Part shown: one piece after another, positions 25,962 through 35,560 of the stretch
Position numbering within the stretch: position 1 is the first letter of the stretch
Layout of the letters: every line of letters starts with the position of its first letter
Source: an uncultured Clostridia bacterium
GTDB taxonomy: Bacteria > Bacillota > Clostridia > TANB77 > CAG-508
Length of the DNA stretch: 64,000 bases
Direction: 5' to 3'
Assembly: GCA_934129745.1 (NCBI GenBank)
Contig: CAKOWZ010000004.1
Location: forward strand, 1 to 64,000
Notes under the pieces: model-generated
Database searches by the model: none
Told to the model about the DNA's origin: nothing
What the model saw: the letters and a program-made list of their open reading frames with translations, nothing else
Position numbers and translations under genes: made by a program

Positions 25962-27701
25962 ATGTTAGATTTCAAAAAAGAAATTGCAAATGCAATATCA
26001 CAAACAACAAATTTAAATGAACAAGAACTATATTCATATATAGAAGTTCCAAAAGATAATGCAAATGGAGATTATGCTTTCCCATGTTTTAAATTAGCAA
26101 AAGAACTAAGAAAATCACCAATGGCAATAGCTGAAGATATTAAAACAAATATAGTTTTAGATGAAAATATAATAGAAAAAATTAATGTTGTTTCAGGATA
26201 TTTAAATTTTTTTGTAAATAAAAAATGTATAGCAAAAACAGTTATCAAAGAATTACAAAAAAACAGTGAATATGGTAAATCTGAATTTGGAAAAGAAAAA
26301 AATATTGTAATAGATTATTCAGCACCAAATATAGCAAAACCTTTTCATATTGGGCATTTACGTTCAACAGTAATTGGAGGAGCTTTATATAAAATTTACA
26401 AATATTTAGGATATAATACTACAAGTATAAACCATTTAGGTGATTATGGAACTCAATTTGGTAAAATGATTGAAGGATACACAATGTGGAAAAATGAATA
26501 TGATTTAGAAAAAGATCCTATTAATCAAATGATGGATATTTATATCAGAATCAATAATTTATGTAAAGAAGATGAAAATGTTTTAGAAAGATGTAGAAAC
26601 AATTTTAAAAAATTAGAAGATGGTGACCCATATTGTGTTGAATTATGGGAAAAATTCAAATCATTAAGTTTAAAAGAATTTAAAAAAGTTTATGATTTAC
26701 TAGATTCACATTTTGATTCATGGAATGGTGAGGCTTTTTATTCTGATAAAATGGGTGAAGTTATTGATATTCTCGAAAAATCAGGAAAAGTTGAAAATTC
26801 TCAGGGAGCTGAAATTATCAATTTAGAAGATAAAGGAATAAATACACCTATTATAATAAAAAAATCCAATGGTTCAACAACATATGCAACACGTGATTTA
26901 GCAGCAATTTTATATAGAGCAAGAACTTATGATTTTGATAAAGCTTTATATGTTACATCATATGAACAAGTTCTTCATTTTAAACAAGTTTTTGAAACAG
27001 CAAAATTATTGGGATTAGATGAAAAATATACAAATGGGTTAGAACATGTATCATTTGGAATGGTTCTTTTACCAACAGGAAAAATGTCAACAAGAGAAGG
27101 AACTATTGTTAAATTAGAGGATTTATTAAATGAGTCAATAGAAAGAGCTAAAAAAATTATTGAAGAAAAAAATCCAGAATTAGAAAATAAAGATGAAATA
27201 GCTAAAAAAGTTGGAATTGGAGCAGTTATTTTTAATGATTTATCAAATAATCGTATAAAAGATGAAGTATTTGATTGGGATTTAATTTTAAATTTCCAAG
27301 GAGAAACAGGACCATATATTCAATATACATATGTACGTACAAAAAGTATTATAGAAAAAGCTGGATATGATATTGAAAACATTGAAAATAGTGAATTTAT
27401 GGGTAATGTTATTGAAAACTCAATACAATATTTAACAGATTCTGATTCACAAAATATTTTAAAATTAATTTACAATTTTGAAGATATTTTAATACAAGTA
27501 ACAGAAAAAAATGAACCATCAATTTTATCAAGATATTTAATTGATGTTGCAAAAGCATATAGTACATTTTATAATTCAAATAAAGTAATTGTTGATGATG
27601 AAAATGTAAAAAATGCCCGTATTTTCTTAACATATGCAACTGGTAAAGTTTTGAAAACAGGAGCAAATTTACTTGGAATTAAAATGCCTGATAAAATGTA
27701 G
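25962..27701 (+). CDS. argS: Arginine--tRNA ligase
   Basis: A 579-residue class I synthetase. An N-terminal Add1 domain is followed by the HIGH motif (PFHIGHLRSTV, about residue 130), the catalytic Rossmann fold, a KMSTREG loop (about 374) and the DALR anticodon-binding domain. ATG 25962 is chosen from AAAGGA upstream. Arginine charging is of special interest here because the CGG arginine codon appears to trigger frameshifts in this genome. Confidence 0.97.
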   Translation: MLDFKKEIANAISQTTNLNEQELYSYIEVPKDNANGDYAFPCFKLAKELRKSPMAIAEDIKTNIVLDENIIEKINVVSGYLNFFVNKKCIAKTVIKELQKNSEYGKSEFGKEKNIVIDYSAPNIAKPFHIGHLRSTVIGGALYKIYKYLGYNTTSINHLGDYGTQFGKMIEGYTMWKNEYDLEKDPINQMMDIYIRINNLCKEDENVLERCRNNFKKLEDGDPYCVELWEKFKSLSLKEFKKVYDLLDSHFDSWNGEAFYSDKMGEVIDILEKSGKVENSQGAEIINLEDKGINTPIIIKKSNGSTTYATRDLAAILYRARTYDFDKALYVTSYEQVLHFKQVFETAKLLGLDEKYTNGLEHVSFGMVLLPTGKMSTREGTIVKLEDLLNESIERAKKIIEEKNPELENKDEIAKKVGIGAVIFNDLSNNRIKDEVFDWDLILNFQGETGPYIQYTYVRTKSIIEKAGYDIENIENSEFMGNVIENSIQYLTDSDSQNILKLIYNFEDILIQVTEKNEPSILSRYLIDVAKAYSTFYNSNKVIVDDENVKNARIFLTYATGKVLKTGANLLGIKMPDKM

Positions 27702-27906
27702 GTAATCTTATTTTTAGTTTTTAATATGCAAATTTAATTATTAATATAAAAGTACTAAATTAAATTTGGGGTGAATACACATTAAATGAAAACAGTACAA
27801 GCAATATTATTGTATGTTAAATTTATATCTAAAATAAATAGTTAGATATATTATTTTGATACAGTAATAAAAAAGTATTGTTAAATGAAAAGGTGTAGGA
27901 GTGCAT

Positions 27907-28558
27907 ATGAAAACAAAAGTAAGATATAATTCAAAATATTTAAATGAATTGAAAAAAATATTGATACAACATATATCAATTAATGTGAAAGATTACTTAA
28001 TATTATCAATAATTTTTGTGATAGGAGTAATGATTGGTGTTGTTGTTATTAATAATTCAAATGAACAAAGTAAAAATGAATTAAATGGTTATATCAACAG
28101 TTTTGTTGATACAATAAAAAATGAAAATTATGAAATTGACAAAGTAAAGTTAACAAAAATTTCTGTTATCCAGAATTTGAAAATAGTAGGATTGATTTGG
28201 TTAGCAGGCTCAACAATAATTGGAATTCCATTAATATATGTAATAACATCATATAAAGGCTTTTGTGTAGGATATACAATATCAGCGATTATTTCAACAC
28301 TTGGACTAGGAAAACGGAATTGTGTTTTCATTAGCATCATTGTTTTTACAAAATATTATTGTTATTCCAATTGTATTGATGCTTAGTGTTAGTGCATTAA
28401 AATTGTATAGAACATTGGTTAGAATTGATAAAAATGCAAGTGTAAAAGGTGAAATTATTAGACATACTGTATTATGTTTAATTCTTACAGTACCACTAAT
28501 TGTAGCTGCTTTTATTGAAGCATATATATCTAGTGGATTAATGTGTTTGTATAAATAA
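27907..28558 (+). CDS. spoIIM: Stage II sporulation protein M, requires a +1 shift at CGG
   Basis: SpoIIM helps engulfment during sporulation as part of the SpoIIDMP complex. The zero frame runs from ATG 27907 (AGGAG 5 bases upstream) to CGG at 28315 and would then read 23 unrelated codons to a stop. Skipping the C gives GGA and continues with IVFSLASLFLQN and further membrane helices to 28558, for a total of about 216 residues, the normal family length with the usual helices. The gene is followed by xerD, the usual neighbour in Clostridia. The glycine read at the shift replaces Arg in LGLGK-G-IVFS. Confidence 0.85.
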
Positions 28559-28712
28559 TGTTATGAGTGAATAAAATACTATAAAAAAATATTTAAAAAA
28601 ACAATAAAAATATTCAAAAATACTCTTTACTTTTTGTCGAAAATTTGATATAACATACATAGTTTATGTAAATTGTAAAAATAAAATATTAATATAAGGG
28701 AGCTAAAGGGAA

Positions 28713-29594
28713 ATGAATGAACAAATAAAACTATTTTTGAAGTTTCTTCAAAATGACAAGAAATTATCAGATAATACACTTCAATCATATAAAAGAGATA
28801 TAACTCAATTTGAAAAATATGTTGAAGAAAATCAAGTAGATTATACAAAAGTAGATGAAAAAGAAATAAAAGAATATTTAGAATACCTACAAGAAATCGG
28901 AAAAAAATCATCAACAGTTTCAAGAAATTTAGCATCAATCAGGTCTTTCTATCAATATTTAGTTAGAAATAAAAAGGTTTTAGTAGATCCAACAAATAAT
29001 GTGCAAGCACCTAAAATTGAAAAAAGAGTACCAAGTATATTAACAGCAAGTGAAGTAGAATTACTTTTAGAACAACCACAAAATGTTGATTTAAAAGGAA
29101 TTAGAGATAAGGCTATGTTAGAATTTGCATATGCAACAGGAATGAGAGTTACAGAAATTATATCTTTAAATTTAGAAGATGTAAATTTTGAAGAAGCTTA
29201 TGTAAGTTGTAAAACAGGTACAAAACAAAGAAATATTCCTTTAGGAACATTATCTTTAAAAGCTTTAAAAACTTATGTAGAAGATGCTCGTCCATATATT
29301 ATTAAAGATGATGGTGTTAAAGCATTATTTGTAAATGTAAATGGAAAAAGATTAACAAGACAAGGATTTTGGAAAATAGTTAAATATTATAAAGAACAAG
29401 CTCATATAACAAAAGATATTACACCACATGTTCTAAGACATTCTTTTGCAACACATTTATTACAAAATGGTGCAGATTTAAAAGCAATTCAAACAATGCT
29501 TGGACATTCAGATATTTCTTCAACTCAAGTATATATGCAATTTCAAGATGAAGGATTGAAAAATATTTATAAAAATACACATCCTAGAGCTTAA
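28713..29594 (+). CDS. xerD: Site-specific tyrosine recombinase, XerD type
   Basis: A 293-residue recombinase. Residues 1-90 are the SAM-like core-binding domain; the catalytic domain has Arg in TGMRVTEI, the HxxR box HVLRHSFATH, GHSDISSTQ and the nucleophile in VYMQF. XerC/XerD resolve chromosome dimers at dif. Position after spoIIM favours XerD. It is the only recombinase gene in this window, so it is at least a formal candidate for acting on the inverted-repeat modules, although dedicated invertases usually lie close to their sites. Confidence 0.92.
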   Translation: MNEQIKLFLKFLQNDKKLSDNTLQSYKRDITQFEKYVEENQVDYTKVDEKEIKEYLEYLQEIGKKSSTVSRNLASIRSFYQYLVRNKKVLVDPTNNVQAPKIEKRVPSILTASEVELLLEQPQNVDLKGIRDKAMLEFAYATGMRVTEIISLNLEDVNFEEAYVSCKTGTKQRNIPLGTLSLKALKTYVEDARPYIIKDDGVKALFVNVNGKRLTRQGFWKIVKYYKEQAHITKDITPHVLRHSFATHLLQNGADLKAIQTMLGHSDISSTQVYMQFQDEGLKNIYKNTHPRA

Positions 29595-29635
29595 TTTTTA
29601 TTAGATTTTTAATTTTAAATTTTAAGATAAATTTT

Positions 29636-29792
29636 GAAGGGGAGTAGCTTAGAAACTACTAATCAACAGGTCGGAGATTCTGGTTAGTAACCGTGTTTAT
29701 ATTTTTTATATAATAGGTAAGCAAGACTTTTAAAAATATCACGAAATTTGGCACAATAAGTGCTGAATTTGTGGTGTTTTTAAAAGTCTTTT
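29636..29792 (+). ncRNA. yybP-ykoY (manganese) riboswitch
   Basis: GGGGAGTAGC near 29639-29649 and GCAAGAC near 29722-29728 are the conserved parts of the yybP-ykoY aptamer. Next comes a strong intrinsic terminator in which AAGACTTTTAAAAA pairs with TTTTTAAAAGTCTT before T8. The class senses Mn2+ and normally turns on export genes. Its position before the P-type ATPase fits that. Confidence 0.88.
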
Positions 29793-29888
29793 TTTTGAAC
29801 AATTTTTTTAACAAATCTCCCCAAAAGCCCTAATATATTAAAAAAATGCTAAAAAAAGTTTGACTATATAAAAATAAAATGATAAATT

Positions 29889-29907
29889 AAGGAGGTAAAA
29901 AATGTAG
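29889..29907 (+). other. Shine-Dalgarno plus AUG-UAG start-stop
   Basis: AAGGAGGT (29889-29896), five bases, then ATG TAG (29902-29907). It is a well-formed initiation site followed at once by a stop, 54 bases upstream of the ATPase start, which has its own AAAGGAGG. Confidence 0.5.
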
Positions 29908-29960
29908 AATTAAAATCAAGTATTAAATATAGTAAAACAAAATAAAAGGAGGAAATTTAT

Positions 29961-32744
29961 ATGAGTGATGATAAGAAAAATTGGTATAACAAAACCAAAG
30001 AAGAAGTTTTTAAAGAATTTGAAATTTCAGAAGAAATGGGATTATCAAATAAACAGGTTGAAATTAATCGTCAAAAATATGGATTAAATGAATTACAAGC
30101 TCAGAAAAAAAAGAGTTTATTTATTAAATTTTTGGAACAATTCAAAGATTTTATGATAATAGTATTAATTTTAGCTGCAGTTGTTTCAGGTGTTGTAGGA
30201 TATATACAAGAAGGAAAAATTACTGATTCAATTATAATTTTAATAGTAGTTGTTGTAAATGCAATAATTGGTGTTGCACAAGAAGCTAAAGCTGAAAAAT
30301 CTTTAGAGGCTTTACAAAAATTAAGTAGTCATTCAGCTAAAGTTATAAGAAATGGACAAGTTAGTGTTGTTGCTTCAAGAGAATTAGTACCTGGTGATAT
30401 TGTTGTTTTAGATACAGGAGATTATGTACCAGCTGATTTAAGAATTATTGAGGCTATTAATTTAAAATCACAAGAATCATCTTTAACAGGTGAATCAGTT
30501 CCATCTGAAAAAAATACTGCAACTATTGAAAATCCTAAAGTTGGTGTTGGAGATAGAGATAATATGTTATTTTCTTCAAGTTTAATAACATATGGTAGAG
30601 GTAAAGGTGTTGTAGTTGAAACTGGTATGAATACTGAGGTTGGAAGAATTGCAGGAATTATAAGTAATACTGTTAAATCAGAAACACCATTACAAACAAA
30701 ATTAAATAAATTAGGAAAAACATTAGGAATAGCTGCATTGATAATTTGTGTTGTTATTTTTATAATTGGATTATTATATGGAAAACAACCATTAGATATG
30801 TTTATGACAGCTGTAAGTTTAGCTGTTGCAGCAATTCCAGAAGGTTTGGCAGCTGTTTCTACAATTGTTTTAGCAATTGGTGTTCAAAGAATGGTTAAGA
30901 AAAATGCTATTGTAAAAAAACTTCCAGCTGTTGAAACATTGGGAAGTGCATCTGTTATTTGCTCTGATAAAACAGGAACATTAACACAAAATAAAATGAC
31001 AGTTGAAAAAATCTTTTTTGATGGAAAATTAGTTGAAATGAAAGATTTAGTTACTGAATTTGATGCACAAGGAAGTGAACAATCTAACAGTAGAATTACT
31101 TCAATTTCAGAATCAATGGATTTAAAAAGATTAGTACACATAAGCATGTTATGTAATGATACAAAAGTAAGTGCAAGTAATGAATTAACAGGTGATCCTA
31201 CAGAAACAGCACTTGTAGATATGGGATTTAAATTAGATTTCACACCTGAATTATATGTATCATATCCAAGAGTTGAAGAACTTCCATTTGATTCAGAAAG
31301 AAAATTAATGACAACAGTTCATCAAGTTGGTGATAAATATTTAGTATACACAAAAGGTGGAGTTGATGAATTATTAAAAAGATGTAAATCTTATATAATT
31401 GAAGGAAACGAAAAAAATGATTTAGAAGAATTCAAAAAAGAAATTTTTATGGAAAATGAAAAAATGGCTAAAAATGCATTAAGAATATTGGCAATGGCAT
31501 ATAAAGAATTAGATCATTTACCATCAAAAGAAGAAATGAAAGAAATTGAATCAAATTTAATTTATGTTGGTATGGTTGGAATGATTGATCCTCCAAGAGA
31601 AGAAGTTAAACTTGCTGTTGAAAAATGTAAATCTGCAGGTATTAAAACTGTAATGATTACAGGTGATCACAAAATTACAGCAACAGCAATAGCAAAAGCT
31701 TTAGGAATTATGGAAGATGGAGATGAGGCAATAACAGGCAGTGATTTAGAGGAAATGTCTGATGATGAATTAATCAAAAGAGTAAGAAATATTTCTGTTT
31801 ATGCAAGGGTTTCTCCCGAACATAAAGTTAGAATTGTAAAAGCATGGCAAGCAAATGGAGAAATTGTTGCAATGACTGGTGATGGTGTAAATGATGCTCC
31901 AGCATTAAAAACAGCTGATATAGGATGTGCCATGGGAATAGTTGGTACAGATGTTTCAAAAGAGGCAGCTGATGTTATATTAACAGATGATAATTTTTCA
32001 ACAATAGTATCAGCAGTTGAAGAAGGAAGACGTATTTATGATAATATATTAAAAGCAATTCAATTTCTATTATCAAGTAATGTTGGGGAAATTATACTAT
32101 TATTTTTAGCAATATTATTAGCTCCAATTTTTGCAAAACAATCTGGAATTGATATTAAATTAATTGAACCATTATTACCAATCCACATTTTATGGATAAA
32201 CCTAGTAACAGACTCACTTCCAGCTCTTGCTTTAGCAGTAGATCCTGCTGAAAAAGATATAATGAATAGAAAACCAGATAAAAAGAAAAAAGGTATATTT
32301 ACTAAAGGAATGACTTGGAGAATTATATATCAAGGTTTAATGATGGGATTATTAACACTTACAGCTTTTGTAATAGGACTAAACACAAAAAATATTCCTG
32401 TAATAGAAGGAAAAACATCTGAAGAAGTACGTGTATCAATTGCCCAAACAATGGCATTTATAGTACTTGGATTATCAGAATTAGCACATGTATTTAATAT
32501 TAGAAATAATAGTAAATCAATATTTAAAACAGGAATATTAGGAAACATGGCCTTGATTGGTGCTATTGCACTTTCAGCTAGTTTAATGTTTATTGTATTG
32601 TTTATTCCTGGATTAAGAAATATTTTTGATATTGTTATGTTACCAACAGAAAATATTGTTGAAACAGTTTGCTTAGTATTAGCACCTATTGTTATTGTTG
32701 AGTTATTTAAATTATTTAGAATTAATACTATTAAAGGAGAATAA
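29961..32744 (+). CDS. Cation-transporting P-type ATPase (probable Mn/Ca exporter)
   Basis: A 927-residue P2-type ATPase with N-terminal cation_ATPase domain, actuator TGES in SSLTGESVPSEK, phosphorylation site CSDKTGTLT (about residue 335), the N domain, TGDGVNDAPALK hinge and six C-terminal helices. The transmembrane PEGL (AAIPEGLAAVS) is typical of the SERCA/PMCA type that moves Ca2+ or Mn2+. The yybP-ykoY riboswitch upstream points to manganese efflux (inference). AAAGGAGG precedes the ATG. A REP-like palindrome follows the stop. Confidence 0.93.
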   Translation: MSDDKKNWYNKTKEEVFKEFEISEEMGLSNKQVEINRQKYGLNELQAQKKKSLFIKFLEQFKDFMIIVLILAAVVSGVVGYIQEGKITDSIIILIVVVVNAIIGVAQEAKAEKSLEALQKLSSHSAKVIRNGQVSVVASRELVPGDIVVLDTGDYVPADLRIIEAINLKSQESSLTGESVPSEKNTATIENPKVGVGDRDNMLFSSSLITYGRGKGVVVETGMNTEVGRIAGIISNTVKSETPLQTKLNKLGKTLGIAALIICVVIFIIGLLYGKQPLDMFMTAVSLAVAAIPEGLAAVSTIVLAIGVQRMVKKNAIVKKLPAVETLGSASVICSDKTGTLTQNKMTVEKIFFDGKLVEMKDLVTEFDAQGSEQSNSRITSISESMDLKRLVHISMLCNDTKVSASNELTGDPTETALVDMGFKLDFTPELYVSYPRVEELPFDSERKLMTTVHQVGDKYLVYTKGGVDELLKRCKSYIIEGNEKNDLEEFKKEIFMENEKMAKNALRILAMAYKELDHLPSKEEMKEIESNLIYVGMVGMIDPPREEVKLAVEKCKSAGIKTVMITGDHKITATAIAKALGIMEDGDEAITGSDLEEMSDDELIKRVRNISVYARVSPEHKVRIVKAWQANGEIVAMTGDGVNDAPALKTADIGCAMGIVGTDVSKEAADVILTDDNFSTIVSAVEEGRRIYDNILKAIQFLLSSNVGEIILLFLAILLAPIFAKQSGIDIKLIEPLLPIHILWINLVTDSLPALALAVDPAEKDIMNRKPDKKKKGIFTKGMTWRIIYQGLMMGLLTLTAFVIGLNTKNIPVIEGKTSEEVRVSIAQTMAFIVLGLSELAHVFNIRNNSKSIFKTGILGNMALIGAIALSASLMFIVLFIPGLRNIFDIVMLPTENIVETVCLVLAPIVIVELFKLFRINTIKGE

Positions 32745-32746
32745 AC

Positions 32747-32810
32747 CGTACAATTGGGGACGCATCAAAATTGCTCATTTGAGAAGTTTGGACGCGTCCC
32801 TAATTGTACG
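32747..32810. repeat. REPIN-like element
   Basis: A 64-base inverted repeat: CGTACAATTGGGGACGC on the left and GCGTCCCTAATTGTACG on the right, enclosing ATTGCTCATTTGAG. Same unit as 15444 and 20064. Confidence 0.8.
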
Positions 32811-32878
32811 TATTGCAAAAAGAACATTTATTTGCTATAATAAATGTAGTTTATTGAAAAATGTAAGGAGTGATTGCA

Positions 32879-34381
32879 GTGGAAAAAACATATATGTGTA
32901 TTGACTTGAAGAGTTTTTATGCTTCTGTTGAATGTAGAGAGCTTGGATTAGATCCAATGAAAACAAATTTAGTTGTTGCAGATGCTGAGCGTACTGAGAA
33001 AACAATATGTTTGGCTGTTAGTCCTTCTTTAAAATCTTATGGAATCCCAGGAAGGGCAAGGCTTTTTGAAGTTATACAAAAAGTGAAGGGGGTAAATTAT
33101 GCAAGGAGGAAAAATGCTCCAAATCATGAGTTTAGTGGAAAATCTTATGATGATTTAGAATTAAAAAAAGATAAATCACTTGAACTTGATTATATTGCAG
33201 CTAAGCCACGAATGGGATTATATATGAAATATAGTACTAAAATATATAGTATATATTTAAAATACATTTCTGCAGATGATATGTTTGCATATTCAATTGA
33301 TGAGGTATTTTTTGATGTGACAAATTATTTAAAATATTATAAAATGACTGCAAAACAATTAGCTACTAAAATGATAAGAGAAGTTTTTGAAACAACTGGA
33401 ATTACTGCAACAGCTGGAATTGGTACAAATTTATATTTGACAAAAATTGCAATGGATATATGGGCTAAACATGTTGAACCAAATGAAAATGGTGTACGTA
33501 TTGCAGAATTAAATGAAATGAGTTATAGAAAATTATTATGGAACCATAGACCACTAACAGATTTTTGGAGAGTTGGTCAAGGATATTCAAAAAAATTGGA
33601 AAAGCATGGGATGTATACAATGGGAGATATTGCAAGATGTTCTGTTGGAAGTAAAGATAATTTTTATAATGAAGATTTGTTATATAAATTATTTGGAATA
33701 AATGCAGAATTATTGATAGACCATGCTTGGGGTTGGGAACCTTGTACATTAAAAGATGTAAAAAATTATAAACCAAGTAAAAACAGTATAAGTTCAGGGC
33801 AAGTTTTACATTGTCCATATGATTATCAAAAAACTAAATTAATTGTCCAGGAAATGACTGATTTATTAGTATTAGATTTAGTAAATAAAAATTTAGTAAC
33901 AGACCAAATTGTACTTACAATTGGATATGATGTATCAAATCTTACTAATAAAGATATCAAATATGATGGTGAAATAACCATAGACAGATATGGTAGAAAT
34001 ATTCCTAAACATGCACATGGAACATTTAATTTAGAACATAAAACATCATCAACAAGAATTATAATGAATGGTGTAGAACAATTATATGAAAAAATTATTA
34101 ATAAAAATTTATTAGTAAGAAGAATAAATGTAGTGGCAATGAATGTTGTTAATGAAAAAGAAGCGGAAAAAGAAAAAACATATAAACAATTAGATTTATT
34201 TACTTGTGTTGATGATATAAATAAAAAAGAAGAAAAAGAAAATAAGGAAAATAAACTTCAACATGCTATGATAGATATAAAAAATAAATATGGAAAAAAT
34301 GCAATTTTACGTGGTATGAATTTTATTGAAGGTGGTACTACAATTGAAAGGAATGGTCAAATTGGAGGACATAAAGAATAA
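32879..34381 (+). CDS. Y-family (UmuC/DinB-like) DNA polymerase
   Basis: A 500-residue translesion polymerase. CIDLKSFYASVE and YSIDEVFFDV carry the catalytic acidic residues; helix-hairpin-helix and little-finger regions follow. The GTG at 32879 is the start because AAGGAG (32865-32870) lies 8 bases upstream; the earlier GTG at 32870 overlaps it. The C-terminal 60 residues are Lys/Glu-rich and may carry a clamp-binding segment (KQLDLFT). The next small gene overlaps it, as in other Clostridia. Confidence 0.93.
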   Translation: MEKTYMCIDLKSFYASVECRELGLDPMKTNLVVADAERTEKTICLAVSPSLKSYGIPGRARLFEVIQKVKGVNYARRKNAPNHEFSGKSYDDLELKKDKSLELDYIAAKPRMGLYMKYSTKIYSIYLKYISADDMFAYSIDEVFFDVTNYLKYYKMTAKQLATKMIREVFETTGITATAGIGTNLYLTKIAMDIWAKHVEPNENGVRIAELNEMSYRKLLWNHRPLTDFWRVGQGYSKKLEKHGMYTMGDIARCSVGSKDNFYNEDLLYKLFGINAELLIDHAWGWEPCTLKDVKNYKPSKNSISSGQVLHCPYDYQKTKLIVQEMTDLLVLDLVNKNLVTDQIVLTIGYDVSNLTNKDIKYDGEITIDRYGRNIPKHAHGTFNLEHKTSSTRIIMNGVEQLYEKIINKNLLVRRINVVAMNVVNEKEAEKEKTYKQLDLFTCVDDINKKEEKENKENKLQHAMIDIKNKYGKNAILRGMNFIEGGTTIERNGQIGGHKE

Positions 34382-34598
34382 AGAAAATAAAAATACAAAA
34401 GAAAATTTACAAAAATATTCAGATATAATTAATATGAAACATCATGTTTCAAATAAACATCCTCAAATGTCAATAACAGATAGAGCAGCACAATTTGCAC
34501 CTTTTGCTGCATTAACTGGATATGGAGAAGAGGTAAAAAAATGTGAGGAAAATATACAAATTGATTATGAAGACCTTGCCAAAGAAACCATATTATAG
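34353..34598 (+). CDS. YolD-like small partner of the Y-family polymerase
   Basis: About 81 residues with YSDIINMKHHVSNKHPQ and MSITDRAAQFAPFAALTGYGEEV, the hallmark of the small proteins encoded next to Y-family polymerases in Bacillota. The start is uncertain: ATG 34353 overlaps the polymerase gene in another frame; ATG 34434 would cut off the conserved YSDIIN. Role unknown. Confidence 0.8.
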   Translation: MVKLEDIKNKENKNTKENLQKYSDIINMKHHVSNKHPQMSITDRAAQFAPFAALTGYGEEVKKCEENIQIDYEDLAKETIL

Positions 34599-34641
34599 TA
34601 TAATTTCAATATACAAAATACAATAAAACGGAGGACAAAAA

Positions 34642-35547
34642 ATGGGATTTTTTGACAAATTAAAAAATGGTCTTAATAAGACAAAAACATCAATAAACGA
34701 AAAGATAAATAATGTATTTAGTACATTCAGAAAAGTTGATGAAGAACTATTAGAAGAACTAGAAGAAGCATTAATAATGTCAGATGTGGGAATGGAAACA
34801 TCTGAAAAAATAATTTCAGAATTAAGAACAAAAATAAAAAAAGAAAAAATTGAAGATGGTGAACAAGTAAAAATAGCATTAAAACAAATAATAAAAGAAA
34901 TATTAGATTCAGTAGATTCATCTTTAAATTTAAATACAACACCTTCAGTAATTTTAGTTGTTGGTGTAAATGGTGTAGGAAAAACAACATCAATTGGAAA
35001 AATAGCAAATAGATTAAAAAAAGATGGAAAAAAAGTTGTTATTGCAGCAGCAGATACATTTAGAGCAGCAGCTGTTGAACAATTAGAAATATGGGCTGAT
35101 AGAGCTGGATGTGAAATTGTAAAAAGAAAAGAAGGATCAGATCCTGCATCTGTTGTTTATGATGCAATTAAAATTACAAAAGAAAAAAATGCAGATGTTT
35201 TAATATGTGATACAGCAGGAAGATTACATAACAAAAAATATTTAATGGATGAATTAATTAAAATAAAAAGAGTTATTGATAGAGAATTACCAGATTGTTC
35301 ACAAGAAGTATTAATGGTATTAGATGCAACAACTGGTCAAAATGCAATTTTACAAGTTAAAGCATTTAAAGAAACTGTTGATATTAATGGATTAATTTTA
35401 ACAAAACTTGATGGAACAGCTAAAGGTGGAGCTGTTATAGGAATAGTTTCTGAAAATAACATGCCTATTAAATTTATAGGTGTTGGTGAACAAATTGATG
35501 ATATGGAAAAATTTAATAGCCAAGATTTTGTTGAGGCTTTGATTTAA
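34642..35547 (+). CDS. ftsY: Signal recognition particle receptor FtsY
   Basis: A 301-residue SRP GTPase without the long acidic A domain. N domain (about 1-90), then the G domain with GVNGVGKTTSIGK (about 107), DTFRAAAVEQL, DTAGRLHNK (about 190) and TKLDGTAKGG. It docks SRP-bound ribosomes at the membrane. ACGGAGG lies 8 bases before the ATG. Confidence 0.97.
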   Translation: MGFFDKLKNGLNKTKTSINEKINNVFSTFRKVDEELLEELEEALIMSDVGMETSEKIISELRTKIKKEKIEDGEQVKIALKQIIKEILDSVDSSLNLNTTPSVILVVGVNGVGKTTSIGKIANRLKKDGKKVVIAAADTFRAAAVEQLEIWADRAGCEIVKRKEGSDPASVVYDAIKITKEKNADVLICDTAGRLHNKKYLMDELIKIKRVIDRELPDCSQEVLMVLDATTGQNAILQVKAFKETVDINGLILTKLDGTAKGGAVIGIVSENNMPIKFIGVGEQIDDMEKFNSQDFVEALI

Positions 35548-35560
35548 TATTGAAAGGTTA

